Source: Clostridiaceae bacterium (GTDB lineage: Bacteria > Bacillota_A > Clostridia > Acetivibrionales > Acetivibrionaceae). Taken from it: a stretch of 15,793 bases of DNA. Both the position numbers and the translations under genes were made by a program. The stretch is from positions 1-15,793 of the forward strand of contig JAAZCB010000946.1 in assembly GCA_012513545.1 (NCBI GenBank), given 5' to 3'. Shown piece by piece: positions 1 to 8,161 of the stretch. The notes under the pieces were generated by a model that searched no databases, was not told where the DNA came from, and was given only the letters and a program-made list of their open reading frames with translations. The first letter of the stretch is position 1. Every line of letters begins with the position of its first letter.

Positions 1-101
1 ACCCTCTTAAAAAAGGCAGAAAAGATAAGGACAGTTCAGCATCTGTAGTTGAACAAATATACGACCAGAAGGAAAAGGAAGCAGCATCAAAAAGTATCTG
101 A
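1..101 (+). CDS. C-terminal end of an unidentified gene (partial)
   Basis: An open frame (third codon position frame) runs from the window edge to TGA at 99-101. It encodes about 32 residues rich in Lys, Glu, Asp, Ser and Ala, beginning PLKKGRKDKDSS and ending EAASKSI. It is charged and hydrophilic, with no membrane segment or recognisable motif. The reading is supported by a clean intrinsic terminator starting right after the stop. The family cannot be told from this tail. Confidence 0.5.
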   Translation, partial: PLKKGRKDKDSSASVVEQIYDQKEKEAASKSI

Positions 102-127
102 AAAAGGGCTTACAAGCCCTTTTTTTA
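102..127 (+). terminator. Intrinsic terminator of the left-edge gene
   Basis: The stem AAAGGGCT (103-110) pairs perfectly with AGCCCTTT (115-122) around a TACA loop and runs into a T tract (120-126). It begins one base after the stop of the partial + strand gene, so it most likely ends that transcript. Confidence 0.85.
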
Positions 128-163
128 TTCTATAATGAGCCATTTCCCGAAGGGAAATCAGGC

Positions 164-197
164 AAAAAGCGTGGGACTTGTTGACCCAAAGCTTTTT
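164..197 (-). terminator. Intrinsic terminator downstream of yunB
   Basis: On the - strand AAAAAGC pairs with GCTTTTT, and inside it TTTGGG pairs with TCCCAC (one mismatch), around an 8-9 base loop; the 3' arm supplies the U tract. It lies 11 bases past the yunB stop. A smaller hairpin (TTTCCC/GGGAAA, about 143-156) follows it. Confidence 0.7.
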
Positions 198-207
198 CAT
201 AAAGACT

Positions 208-867
208 CTATCTTTTCATATAGAATTCAGGTACCTCTCCTACAATAACCGTTTCGGCAATTGGAATATTTGTGGTTATCTCTGACTTGTTTTGCACAAA
301 AGGTATAACAATACCAACATTGGTCTTTACGGTCATATAAATTCTATGGTTTGTCTGATTAATGCCGGCACTTGTAAACTCAGACTTAAAATCGGTTTCA
401 ACACTTCCAGCTGGAATAATCTTTACTCCAACCTCAGGTCCTTCAGCTGCCAACATGGAGTTTCCAAGAATTGAACCCAATGGAATAGTTATTTTCTCAT
501 TCTTAAGCGAAGACAATTCTTTTTGGATATCTGAAGATACATTTGAGAATATCCTGTTAAGCATTGCAATATTAGTTTGTACTGATGTTATTCTATCAGA
601 ACTATCTCTATTTACAATAACAATCTCTTCATAAATCAGGCTGTCAGGAAAGTTTTTGTTAACAGCATCACTGACAATTCCTGTTATCAATGCTTTTGTC
701 CTGTATTGTGAAAATTCGTCCAAGCTGGTTCTCATCCTTTTTTCAATAAAACACATAAGTACAAGAAAGACCATAATTATTACTGCCAAAGTCAAACAAA
801 AATATATCCTTCTCCGGTTTCTTCCAACATACCACAAGCGATGATGCAGATTGGTTTTTCTACGCAT
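208..867 (-). CDS. yunB: Sporulation protein YunB
   Basis: This is a 219-residue membrane-anchored protein of the YunB family, which is conserved in endospore formers and made in the mother cell in Bacillus; its biochemical role is not established. A basic N-terminus (MRRKTNLHHR) precedes one membrane segment (about residues 20-42, FCLTLAVIIMVFLVLMCFI). The rest is a predicted extracytoplasmic domain with the family-typical conserved middle (IPLGSILG, then GPEVGVKIIPAG) and the C-terminal VPEFY motif. An in-frame ATG lies 18 bases upstream (885), but the only good ribosome binding site (GGGGGAGG, 876-883) lies between the two ATGs, 8 bases before the one at 867, so 867 is chosen. The broken XRE gene lies upstream on the same strand. 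No convincing sigma-E or sigma-G promoter was found. Family identity is a confident recognition; timing of expression is inferred from the family. Confidence 0.9.
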   Translation of the reverse strand: MRRKTNLHHRLWYVGRNRRRIYFCLTLAVIIMVFLVLMCFIEKRMRTSLDEFSQYRTKALITGIVSDAVNKNFPDSLIYEEIVIVNRDSSDRITSVQTNIAMLNRIFSNVSSDIQKELSSLKNEKITIPLGSILGNSMLAAEGPEVGVKIIPAGSVETDFKSEFTSAGINQTNHRIYMTVKTNVGIVIPFVQNKSEITTNIPIAETVIVGEVPEFYMKR

Positions 868-883
868 GAAAAACGCCTCCCCC

Positions 884-900
884 ATTCATATACTATGAAT
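884..900. repeat. Perfect palindrome upstream of the yunB ribosome binding site
   Basis: ATTCATA (884-890), a TAC spacer and TATGAAT (894-900) form a 7-bp inverted repeat directly upstream of the yunB Shine-Dalgarno sequence. It could be a short 5'-UTR hairpin, an operator, or overlap the -10 region. No function can be assigned from sequence alone. Confidence 0.45.
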
Positions 901-936
901 ACAGGGATTGTTTTGTGAATAAACAAAAAAACGTTG

Positions 937-1400
937 TTACATTACTTCTTTTACATTCTGAAAAGCCATATATCTTTTTATTGTAGTCTCAATCTGAATA
1001 TAATTGTCTTCAAGAAACATTTCATAAAGCTCTTTGTTTTCAATAAGATACTTGCTATCCAAAAGCTTATCCATAATATTGCATACTTTTTTAAGGACTT
1101 CTTTTTCCTCAAGTACTTTTTGATTTCTGTCTTTTGCAATTATCAGCTTCAGAAAAGAGGGAATTTTCAGGTTCAGGTTTTCGTTCGTGTTCTCAATACC
1201 CAATAACATGTCTATATCAATCTCGAGTTCCCTGATAACCTTCAATACCGTATCGAGCTTGGGATTTGCCTTACGACCGTTCTCAAGCTGAGAAAGGTAA
1301 CCTGGAGATATTTCAACTGTCTTTGCAAATTCAACAAGGGAAATTTTTTTTCCTCCCGTTTTGCCTTAATTATTTCCCCGAACTTTATTTCCATTTTCAT
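937..1400 (-). pseudogene. XRE-family HTH regulator with a frame break in an A8 run
   Basis: Two overlapping frames together encode one helix-turn-helix protein of about 154 residues. From ATG 1400 the frame reads MKMEIKFGEIIKAKREEKK. After the A8 run (+ strand T8, 1344-1351) it goes out of frame and stops at TGA 1242-1244. The shifted frame continues exactly where expected with ISLVEFAKTVEISPG, then YLSQLENGRKANPKL and a hydrophilic C-terminal region to TAA at 937-939. Together they give a textbook XRE/Cro-CI DNA-binding domain (about residues 5-62) followed by a helical tail with a MYMAF-like Met/Phe-rich end. Nine As instead of eight would restore one frame. A TAA upstream in the second frame rules out a simple alternative ATG start; the only start left there is TTG 1245, which loses the whole HTH. 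A G7 run precedes ATG 1400 and could serve ATG 1394. The gene may be a real pseudogene, a sequencing error, or a gene using slippage on the A tract. Confidence 0.75.
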
Positions 1401-1413
1401 CCCCCCCATTTTT

Positions 1414-1429
1414 CTTGTGTTACTACAAG
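1414..1429. promoter_or_regulatory. Possible operator dyad (CTTGT-N6-ACAAG)
   Basis: CTTGTGTTACTACAAG has perfect 5-bp inverted arms around a 6-base centre and begins 14 bases upstream of the XRE start codon. XRE regulators often bind short dyads over their own promoters, so autoregulation is a reasonable inference. No second copy was recognised in the window. Confidence 0.35.
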
Positions 1430-1583
1430 TTTACAAAATTTTTCATACTTTTTCAACAGAATACTCGCATATAGAATTAACCAACGGCAAATTTTTTAAA
1501 AGATCCCATGTAAGAATCTACTATAGCTTAGGGTCTTACTGTGAATCAAAGTTGATATTTTTATTAAAATTAATTTTTTTTTG

Positions 1584-1612
1584 TGTTATAATGTAATAGG
1601 TTTGATTATAAT
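1584..1612 (+). promoter_or_regulatory. Likely promoter(s) of the PBP1A gene
   Basis: An extended -10 element (TG-T-TATAAT, 1584-1592) lies in an AT-rich stretch with only a weak -35 (TTAAAA, 1564-1569, spacer 17). A second TATAAT lies 20 bases further on (1607-1612). Either would give a 5' UTR of roughly 90-120 bases before the start at 1713. This suggests sigma-A transcription, possibly from two start sites. Confidence 0.5.
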
Positions 1613-1712
1613 CATCAGTATTGGACATAAAAAATATAAGAAGTATAAACAGAATACAAGAAACGTTTTAACTATTGATCAAGCTTGTTTTAGTTAAAGG
1701 AGAGGAACTTTT

Positions 1713-4196
1713 ATGAGCCCTAAAACAAAAACTGTCTCAAGCAAGCCTGTTAAAAGCCGCAAAAACAGGACTGCCCATACAGTTGCAAAGTTTATATTAT
1801 TGGTTGTTAAATTCATTATTATTGTTCTTGTTGCTTTATCTTCTGCAGCCGCCGGCATTGCAGGAGGTGCTCTTCTTGCGTGGATCAACAGGGCAGAGCC
1901 CATCACTCCTGATCAATTGATTCTTAGTGGTTATACATCATATGTATATGACTCTGAGGGAAATATTATCATTCCGCTGCAAGGCAGCAAAAACAGGGAG
2001 CAGATTGATTATAAGGATATTCCGCAGGATTTGAAGGATGCACTTGTAGCAATTGAAGACAAACGATTTTATGACCATTTTGGTGTCGATTTAAAGAGAA
2101 CCTCCGCTGCTGTACTGAATTTCGTCAAATCTGGCGGTTCAACTGGCGGAGCAGGAGGTAGTACAATTACCCAGCAGGTTGTAAAAAACCTGACGGGAAA
2201 AGATCGAAGATCTGTTGAGCGTAAGGTACAGGAGTGGTGGACAGCAATGCATCTCGAACGCAACTTGGGTAAAGATCAGATTCTTAATACCTATATGAAT
2301 CTGATATACATGGGCGAAAACTGTTACGGCGTTCAGGCAGCTTCAAAAACCTACTTCAACAAAAATGTGAGTGATCTTTCATTGGCCGAGTGCGCTTCCC
2401 TTGCAGGCATAACCAACCTTCCTGGAAAATATGACCCTTTTACAACCAAGGGAAGAGAAAACAACATAGAGCGTCAGAAAATAATTCTAAAGGAAATGCT
2501 GGAACAGGAATATATATCCCAAAAAGAATACGACGAAGCTATAGAGGAAGAACTCAAATTTGCAGACTCCAACAAGAGGGATGAAAACTTTACAAGCAAC
2601 CAGTCTTACTTCATTGACCAGGTAGTTTATGATGTTAAAAAAGATCTTATGGCAAAAGGGTATTCTGAAGAGCTTGCTATAAAAACAATTTACAATGACG
2701 GTATTAAAATATACACAACCCAGGATACCAAAATACAAAAGGCCATGGATGAAGTTTTCCTTGATGAAAATAAGTATTTTTCAAGAATAAATAAGAAGAC
2801 CACCCTTTCTCCGCAGGCAGCTATGGTAATTATTGACCCTTGGACAGGTCATGTGAAAGCTTTGTATGGCGGGGCAGGTAAAAAAACAGGAGCCCCTTTA
2901 AACCTGGCCTCTTCATCCTTAATGAAGAGAACACCCGGTTCTACCTTTAAACCAATAACAGTTTACGGTCCTGCAGTAAACGAGGGCTTGATTACTGCTG
3001 CAACTATAGTTGACGATTCGCCTGCCTATATGCAGGGAGAAAATAAACCCGCTTATCCTATGAATTATGACCGCAAGTACAGCGGGCTCATGTCAATACG
3101 CGATGCCATTACCGATTCGGTTAACGTTGTTGCCGCAAAGGTATGGAGGGACTATGTAGGACCTACTCACAACTATCTGAACCTTCAGTACCTGAAAAAA
3201 GTAAATATCAACAGAGATAATGAAAAATACGTGTCGGTTGCTTTAGGTGCTCCTTATGATGGAGTAAACCCGCTTCAGATGGCCGCCGCCTATGTTCCTT
3301 TTGTTAACAAAGGCTTGTATTTGGAGCCAATAACCTATACAAAGGTACTTGACATGAAAGGAAATGTCCTTTTGGAAAAGGAATCAAAAACCAATGTTGT
3401 GTACGGCGAAGCTGCAGCATATGTAATGGTAGACATGCTAAGGGACGTTGTCCGGGACGGAACGGCAGCAACTTACGGAAAAGTTCTCGGAGGTAAAATG
3501 CCTTCAGCCGGTAAAACTGGTACTACAAGCAACAACTATGATAAGTGGTTCGTAGGTTTTACTCCGTACTATGTCGGTTCAGTGTGGTATGGTTATGGTA
3601 AAAACATAACTCTACTCTCGACAGAATATGACCGAGCACAAAGAATCTGGCACGATGTTATGGATAAAGTTCATAAGGAACTTCCTATAAAGGATTTTGT
3701 TGAACCTGAAGGCATTGTCAGAAGGACAATATGTAAATATTCAGGCAAAATTGCAACGGATTTATGTGCAAAGGACCCTCGAGGCTCAGCTGTACGTAGT
3801 GAAATATTCATAAAAGGTACCGAACCCTTTGAGGACGACCTGTGTAAAGTGCATGTAAAGGCCACTGTATGTAAGGATAGCAAGGATACTAAGGGGCGAA
3901 ATCTTTTTGCAGGTGATTACTGTCCTTATGAGTCTTTGATTGAGAAAGTATTTATTAAGCGCCCTGTACCATATGTTCCTTTGAAGCCTGATGAAAAAAG
4001 CCCTGCGGACATAATATACGAACTGCCTGAAGGTGAATATTGCAACATTCATGGGCCTGAAACCAATGAACTCAGGGACGATACTCTATTTAGCAACTGG
4101 CCGCCTTTTAACAGAGACATAGATTCCAAAGACCCAGACTCGAGCGATTCCGGGAATATCTCAGAGGATTCTGAGGATTCTGAGGATTCCGAATGA
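1713..4196 (+). CDS. Class A penicillin-binding protein (PBP1A, bifunctional transglycosylase/transpeptidase)
   Basis: This 827-residue membrane enzyme polymerises lipid II and cross-links peptidoglycan on the outer face of the membrane. A basic cytoplasmic tail and one membrane segment (about 25-57) precede the GT51 glycosyltransferase domain: EDKRFYDHFG with catalytic Glu115, GGSTITQQ (148-155), a third motif near 170-183 and YMNLIYMGENCYG (194-206). The transpeptidase domain has all three active-site motifs: STFK (nucleophile Ser410, Lys413), SVN (469-471) and KTGT (601-604). Beyond it lies a C-terminal extension of about 160 residues with six cysteines (674, 685, 711, 720, 737, 777) and an acidic Ser-Glu-Asp tail. 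The ATG has a good ribosome binding site (AAAGGAGAGG). The gene stands alone, with its own promoter region and terminator. All catalytic residues are present, so it should be active. The role of the extension is unknown. Confidence 0.95.
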   Translation: MSPKTKTVSSKPVKSRKNRTAHTVAKFILLVVKFIIIVLVALSSAAAGIAGGALLAWINRAEPITPDQLILSGYTSYVYDSEGNIIIPLQGSKNREQIDYKDIPQDLKDALVAIEDKRFYDHFGVDLKRTSAAVLNFVKSGGSTGGAGGSTITQQVVKNLTGKDRRSVERKVQEWWTAMHLERNLGKDQILNTYMNLIYMGENCYGVQAASKTYFNKNVSDLSLAECASLAGITNLPGKYDPFTTKGRENNIERQKIILKEMLEQEYISQKEYDEAIEEELKFADSNKRDENFTSNQSYFIDQVVYDVKKDLMAKGYSEELAIKTIYNDGIKIYTTQDTKIQKAMDEVFLDENKYFSRINKKTTLSPQAAMVIIDPWTGHVKALYGGAGKKTGAPLNLASSSLMKRTPGSTFKPITVYGPAVNEGLITAATIVDDSPAYMQGENKPAYPMNYDRKYSGLMSIRDAITDSVNVVAAKVWRDYVGPTHNYLNLQYLKKVNINRDNEKYVSVALGAPYDGVNPLQMAAAYVPFVNKGLYLEPITYTKVLDMKGNVLLEKESKTNVVYGEAAAYVMVDMLRDVVRDGTAATYGKVLGGKMPSAGKTGTTSNNYDKWFVGFTPYYVGSVWYGYGKNITLLSTEYDRAQRIWHDVMDKVHKELPIKDFVEPEGIVRRTICKYSGKIATDLCAKDPRGSAVRSEIFIKGTEPFEDDLCKVHVKATVCKDSKDTKGRNLFAGDYCPYESLIEKVFIKRPVPYVPLKPDEKSPADIIYELPEGEYCNIHGPETNELRDDTLFSNWPPFNRDIDSKDPDSSDSGNISEDSEDSEDSE
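4161..4193 (+). repeat. 9-bp tandem repeat encoding the Ser-Glu-Asp tail of PBP1A
   Basis: TC(A/T)GAGGAT is repeated three times and followed by TCCGAA, encoding SED-SED-SED-SE just before the stop. Short in-frame repeats like this can change copy number by slippage without breaking the frame. Confidence 0.7.
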
Positions 4197-4227
4197 TAGC
4201 ATAGTACCCAAAGTTCCAAACGTAAGA

Positions 4228-4265
4228 AAAGCCTCGCGAAGCAATTATTCACGGGGCTTTTTTTC
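4228..4265. terminator. Shared terminator between PBP1A and the CotH gene
   Basis: AAAGCCTCG (4229-4237) pairs with CGGGGCTTT (4252-4260; one G-U pair) and is followed by a T tract to 4263, a strong terminator for the + strand PBP gene. Read on the - strand, the stem ends in TTTT, so it probably also ends the convergent CotH transcript, whose stop is at 4266. Confidence 0.85.
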
Positions 4266-7200
4266 TTACTTCCAATACCTCAATCTTCCCAAGGTAAATA
4301 TTGCTATTATTAATAATAATAAGAACAATCCTGAAGCCATGATTTTATCCACGATTCTGAATTCGTCCTTCTCTCTGTCGTTGCGAATTCTCTCAAGTTC
4401 AAGTATTTTTGTTTCCAACCTCGTCAATTTATCAATATCTTTTATTTCAGCTTTTATGATTTCAGATTCTCTAAGTGTACTCTCAACCAATTCCTTTGCT
4501 GAGCTTATACTGTCTTTATCATCCAAGGTTAATTTTTCGATTGAAGGAAGTCCCTTTATCAGTTCTTCAGCCGGCCCGGCTGTTTTTACTTTGAAAACAG
4601 CCGAAAGACTAACATCTTTGTCAGGTACAATAGTTATATTCTCTGCTTTTTGATTTATTTCATCTTCATTACTGCTTTTCCAGCCTTCAAAGATGTATCC
4701 CGGATTTGGAACGGCAGTTATTTCTATCGGCATACCTTTAAAGTATTCTCCTGACCAGCTATTGGCATTATTTACCCCTGGAGTGCTGTCCTTTATATCA
4801 AGGCTGTTGATTTTAATGTAGCCACGTTTTGAATCAGTATTTAAAAGTATTTTTACTGTTCCGTTCAATTTAAAATATTCTGTCAAATGCTGCCGTTGAA
4901 AATCAGGACGCCTCTTAGCATAATCCACCAGTTCCTGTATGTTCTTGTCCCAATTAAAATTGCCCCATCGGTCTTTATGCTCTTTTATCTCAGGTTTTAG
5001 GACCCTGTACATTTCTTGTATTCTTTTTTCAACACGTTCCTCTTTGAAAGAACTGTTAAGGTGGTCTGCAAAGCGGGTTATAAATTCCTTCTTAAAGCTC
5101 TCGTTTCCAAGTAATGAATTAATTATTAGATTCGGCCATTCCTTGTTGATTTCGGGATTAAATTTGCCGACAGCACATGAAAGTGTGTTGAAATCTACAC
5201 CTTTACTATGCCCGAATCCATAATCAGTGTCAAACAAAATCCATCTCCACTTTCCATCATGTCCGTATGAAGTGGAAGCTGAAGGACTTCCGGTCTTCGA
5301 TCTCCACAATTTAACATTATTATGAGGCCAGTCGGTATTGCCGAAGTATATGTTTGATACATAGTAGTCAATATAATTGCTTACATCTATTCTGGATTTT
5401 ATATATTCATAGCTTGTATCTAAAGACATATCGTTTGATTTTACATATTCAAGAATTTCCTCATAGCTCTTCTTGTCTTCTTCTGTGCCTTCACTCACAT
5501 TTCCAATATTATCCAATATAACTATGCTGTCCTTGTCCAAATCATACTTGTTTGCAAAATAGTGCCGGTCAATCCTTTCTCTTAAATCGTGAATACCCCA
5601 GTATTCACCGTTCAAATACATAATAACAGGACGATAGGCTTGAGTATCAATGGCAGTATGATTGACCAGCCCCTGAGCTAATGCATCTCTTATAAGTGTT
5701 CCCGAGAAATCATTCCCGCTATTTCTAATCAAGAAAAACTTGAATTGTTCAAGAGGATTAATACTAAAGGCTTTGGTTAATCCGGGAAATAACCTGTAAT
5801 TAATGTCGTCATGCGAATCATAATCATCAGAGGCATGCACCCGGAGAGTTTTACGGGGACTGCTTCTGGTGGTTGCTCCGTGTATTCTTACTCCTACATT
5901 TTGAGAAAAACCCAAATATCCCGTCTTTTCAAATAATTCTATATGAACAGGCCTCTCCCATCCATCTCCGAGATCTGAATAGTTGCCCTGTCTTTTCCAA
6001 ACACCGATATTGGGATCAAAGCTTTCATCATATACTTTACCTGGAACGTATATACCCTTTTCATAGTCAAAAAAGTTTTCACTGTCTGTTGTAATACTTA
6101 CTACCGGCAGACTATGTTTAAGTTTGAATTCACTGCCGGTAAAATATGTATGTGTTACAATATCCGAAGGTATCCCTTCCTTATATGCCTGTGCACGTAC
6201 CACCGAAGCTTTGGCAACCTCTTTTGCCGGCTTCTCATAACCAACAGAAGTGGAAAAGTTCGATAATATATTTGCATTCCCTATTCTACTTTTGATTTCT
6301 ATTGGCTTACCTTCATATATATAAGTTACTTTTTGCCTGGTTTCCATATCCTTATTGCCAGATATGCCAGTATCAACAGCATCAATACCATAGGAATTTT
6401 TCACACTGTAACTGTCGCCTTTTCCATCAACATTTTCAGGCACTGGCTCTGAACCATCAAGCGTATAATATATTCTGGCATCTTTATCAGCAGTATATAG
6501 CTCTAATTTGAAACCCTTTTGATAAAAGCCTCCGTTGTGTGAAAATTGCGGAGCCTGAACCATCCCGCTGGAAATCAGATATTCCTGTGCATTATTATTG
6601 GTATTGCCGGGTGTTGCATTTCCAGAATCAAAATATTCATACTTATTGTTCCCATCCGGTTTTCTCCCATACGATACATCCGGCTTAAGTGCTGGAATAA
6701 TTAAGTGGTCTGCCACTGTTTCTCCATCAGGTTCAGTCAGAATAATCGACTCTCCAGTTGAGCTGACTTTAAAACTTGTCCTCAGATTTTTTCCTTCATC
6801 AACCGCAGCTTCGCCGGTTGCCCATACTATCAGATATCCTTTTGATGGTATAACCACAGTATTGGGAAACTGCCACTTTTTTTGATTACTCTCGTCATCA
6901 GATAAATAGTATCCTGTCAAATCAATATTTTTTTCATTTGGATTATAAAGCTCTATCCAGTCTAAATATTTGCCTTCTGTGTCATTAATGGTTTTATTGT
7001 TTGAGGTCATTACTTCATTGATATAAATCTTTAAGGTTGCCACACTCGGTATTTTAACAGGATTCCTTTTGGTAATATTGTTCCAGTAAGGTCTAACAGG
7101 TTCAAAACCGGCCATTTCATTTTCCGATATCAGAATAGGGTTATCACTTATATCCACTTCAATAATGTTTTGAAGTGCTCCCTTTTCAAATAGGTTTTTT

Positions 7201-8084
7201 AGCGCTGTAGTATCTGATATTGAGGTGTTTCTTAAATTTATGACTTGTAAACTTGTTAAATTTTCTATAAAACTCATCTGATTGCCAACAGGTACATTCC
7301 TCATTATGAGTGACTTTAGTCCCGTTAGCTTGCTGATAGGAATTACCGACTTGATATTAGAGTTTGAATGAATATTCAGATAAACAAGATTCTTTAAGTT
7401 TTCAACCGGAGAAATGTCATATACATCACACTCTCTTATGTTCAGAACCTTAAGGTTTTCCAGCCTGCCGACAGCTTCAATGCTTCCACTCAGATTTCTA
7501 TTTATGCTTAAATCCAATTCCTCGAGCCTGGCTAAATTACCCAATGGTGATATGTCCTTAATATCATTGCCCTTCAAAGATAATTTTTCAAGACCAGCAA
7601 ACCCGCTAAGAAAACTAATATCCGACAACCTGGTCTCGCTATCCTGAGCTGCAGCTTTAACATTATCCTCTAAGCTAAGTGTTTTCAGCTTTGTGAGTTC
7701 TCTAAGCCTATCAAATTTTATTCCTTCCAAACTAATAATTCCATTATTGCTTAAGTTTAATTCCTCCAACTCTAAAAGCTTGCATAAAGGTGAAACATCC
7801 TTAATTCTATTTCCTTCCAGGTTCAATTTAGTTAAACCGGTCAGTTCCTCAATACCTTTAAGGCTTTTAATCCCTCTGTTACTGACATCCAACTCAGTTA
7901 TACCCTTTGCTTGTTCCTTTGTAATGGCACTACTTACAGAACCTATTTTTTCTCTTGCAACATATTCCAATGTTTCATCTTCAAACCTGATTGTATTTGG
8001 GAAAGTTCTGGAAATAGCATACGACAGAGTTGAAACCATTCCAATTACACTTATACAAAACACTATAATTAATAATTTTCTCAT
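4266..8084 (-). CDS. Exported, membrane-anchored CotH-kinase protein with leucine-rich repeats and a lamin-tail-like domain
   Basis: This is a modular protein of 1272 residues. In order: signal peptide or anchor (3-23, KLLIIVFCISVIGMVSTLSY); leucine-rich repeats (about 60-325); lamin-tail-like domain (about 352-480, INEVMTSN, YLDWIELYNP, DLTGYYLSDD, GYLIVWA); a chitobiase-C-terminal-like segment (about 508-640, IYYTLDGSEP); CotH kinase domain (about 655-1000); InlB-like repeat (about 1072-1165, PGYIFEGW); charged coiled coil (1170-1240); a membrane helix (1249-1266) and a short basic end. CotH landmarks include the Lys in SPRKTLR (745), IHDLRERID, GNTDWPHNN (Asp918) and FDTDYGFG (Asp952, Asp954), matching the catalytic and metal-binding positions expected of this atypical kinase fold. 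The open frame extends to TTG 8111, but ATG 8084 has GAGG 6 bases upstream and is preferred. CotH kinases phosphorylate spore coat proteins in Bacillus; the targets here are unknown, and the LRRs suggest surface protein binding. Confidence 0.88.
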   Translation of the reverse strand: MRKLLIIVFCISVIGMVSTLSYAISRTFPNTIRFEDETLEYVAREKIGSVSSAITKEQAKGITELDVSNRGIKSLKGIEELTGLTKLNLEGNRIKDVSPLCKLLELEELNLSNNGIISLEGIKFDRLRELTKLKTLSLEDNVKAAAQDSETRLSDISFLSGFAGLEKLSLKGNDIKDISPLGNLARLEELDLSINRNLSGSIEAVGRLENLKVLNIRECDVYDISPVENLKNLVYLNIHSNSNIKSVIPISKLTGLKSLIMRNVPVGNQMSFIENLTSLQVINLRNTSISDTTALKNLFEKGALQNIIEVDISDNPILISENEMAGFEPVRPYWNNITKRNPVKIPSVATLKIYINEVMTSNNKTINDTEGKYLDWIELYNPNEKNIDLTGYYLSDDESNQKKWQFPNTVVIPSKGYLIVWATGEAAVDEGKNLRTSFKVSSTGESIILTEPDGETVADHLIIPALKPDVSYGRKPDGNNKYEYFDSGNATPGNTNNNAQEYLISSGMVQAPQFSHNGGFYQKGFKLELYTADKDARIYYTLDGSEPVPENVDGKGDSYSVKNSYGIDAVDTGISGNKDMETRQKVTYIYEGKPIEIKSRIGNANILSNFSTSVGYEKPAKEVAKASVVRAQAYKEGIPSDIVTHTYFTGSEFKLKHSLPVVSITTDSENFFDYEKGIYVPGKVYDESFDPNIGVWKRQGNYSDLGDGWERPVHIELFEKTGYLGFSQNVGVRIHGATTRSSPRKTLRVHASDDYDSHDDINYRLFPGLTKAFSINPLEQFKFFLIRNSGNDFSGTLIRDALAQGLVNHTAIDTQAYRPVIMYLNGEYWGIHDLRERIDRHYFANKYDLDKDSIVILDNIGNVSEGTEEDKKSYEEILEYVKSNDMSLDTSYEYIKSRIDVSNYIDYYVSNIYFGNTDWPHNNVKLWRSKTGSPSASTSYGHDGKWRWILFDTDYGFGHSKGVDFNTLSCAVGKFNPEINKEWPNLIINSLLGNESFKKEFITRFADHLNSSFKEERVEKRIQEMYRVLKPEIKEHKDRWGNFNWDKNIQELVDYAKRRPDFQRQHLTEYFKLNGTVKILLNTDSKRGYIKINSLDIKDSTPGVNNANSWSGEYFKGMPIEITAVPNPGYIFEGWKSSNEDEINQKAENITIVPDKDVSLSAVFKVKTAGPAEELIKGLPSIEKLTLDDKDSISSAKELVESTLRESEIIKAEIKDIDKLTRLETKILELERIRNDREKDEFRIVDKIMASGLFLLLLIIAIFTLGRLRYWK

Positions 8085-8132
8085 TACATTCCTCATTTCA
8101 AAAATCGACAAAAAGAACTATAGATGTATATT

Positions 8133-8161
8133 ATTTTATCATCAAAGCTATTTACTTTCAA
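8133..8161 (-). promoter_or_regulatory. Sigma-A-like promoter of the CotH gene
   Basis: On the - strand TTGAAA (8156-8161) and TAAAAT (8133-8138) are separated by exactly 17 bases, placing transcription start about 40 bases before ATG 8084. The match is to the housekeeping consensus, not to a sporulation sigma factor. Confidence 0.6.

Larger units (their letters stand above)
1401..1712. other. Divergent intergenic region between the XRE gene and PBP1A
   Basis: No gene is visible in these 312 bases. They hold a CTTGT-N6-ACAAG dyad near the XRE start, two TATAAT boxes oriented toward the PBP gene, and the PBP ribosome binding site (AAAGGAGAGG, about 1697-1706). The arms GTAAGA (about 1510) and TCTTAC (about 1531) could form a weak hairpin with a long loop. 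Confidence 0.6.

Noticed and set aside
884..935. A sigma-E or sigma-G promoter for yunB
   Set aside because: CATAGTA resembles a sporulation -10 element, but no matching -35 was found at the required spacing.
1507..1536. GTAAGA...TCTTAC hairpin upstream of PBP1A as a terminator or riboswitch
   Set aside because: The stem is only six bases with a loop near 18 bases and no T tract.
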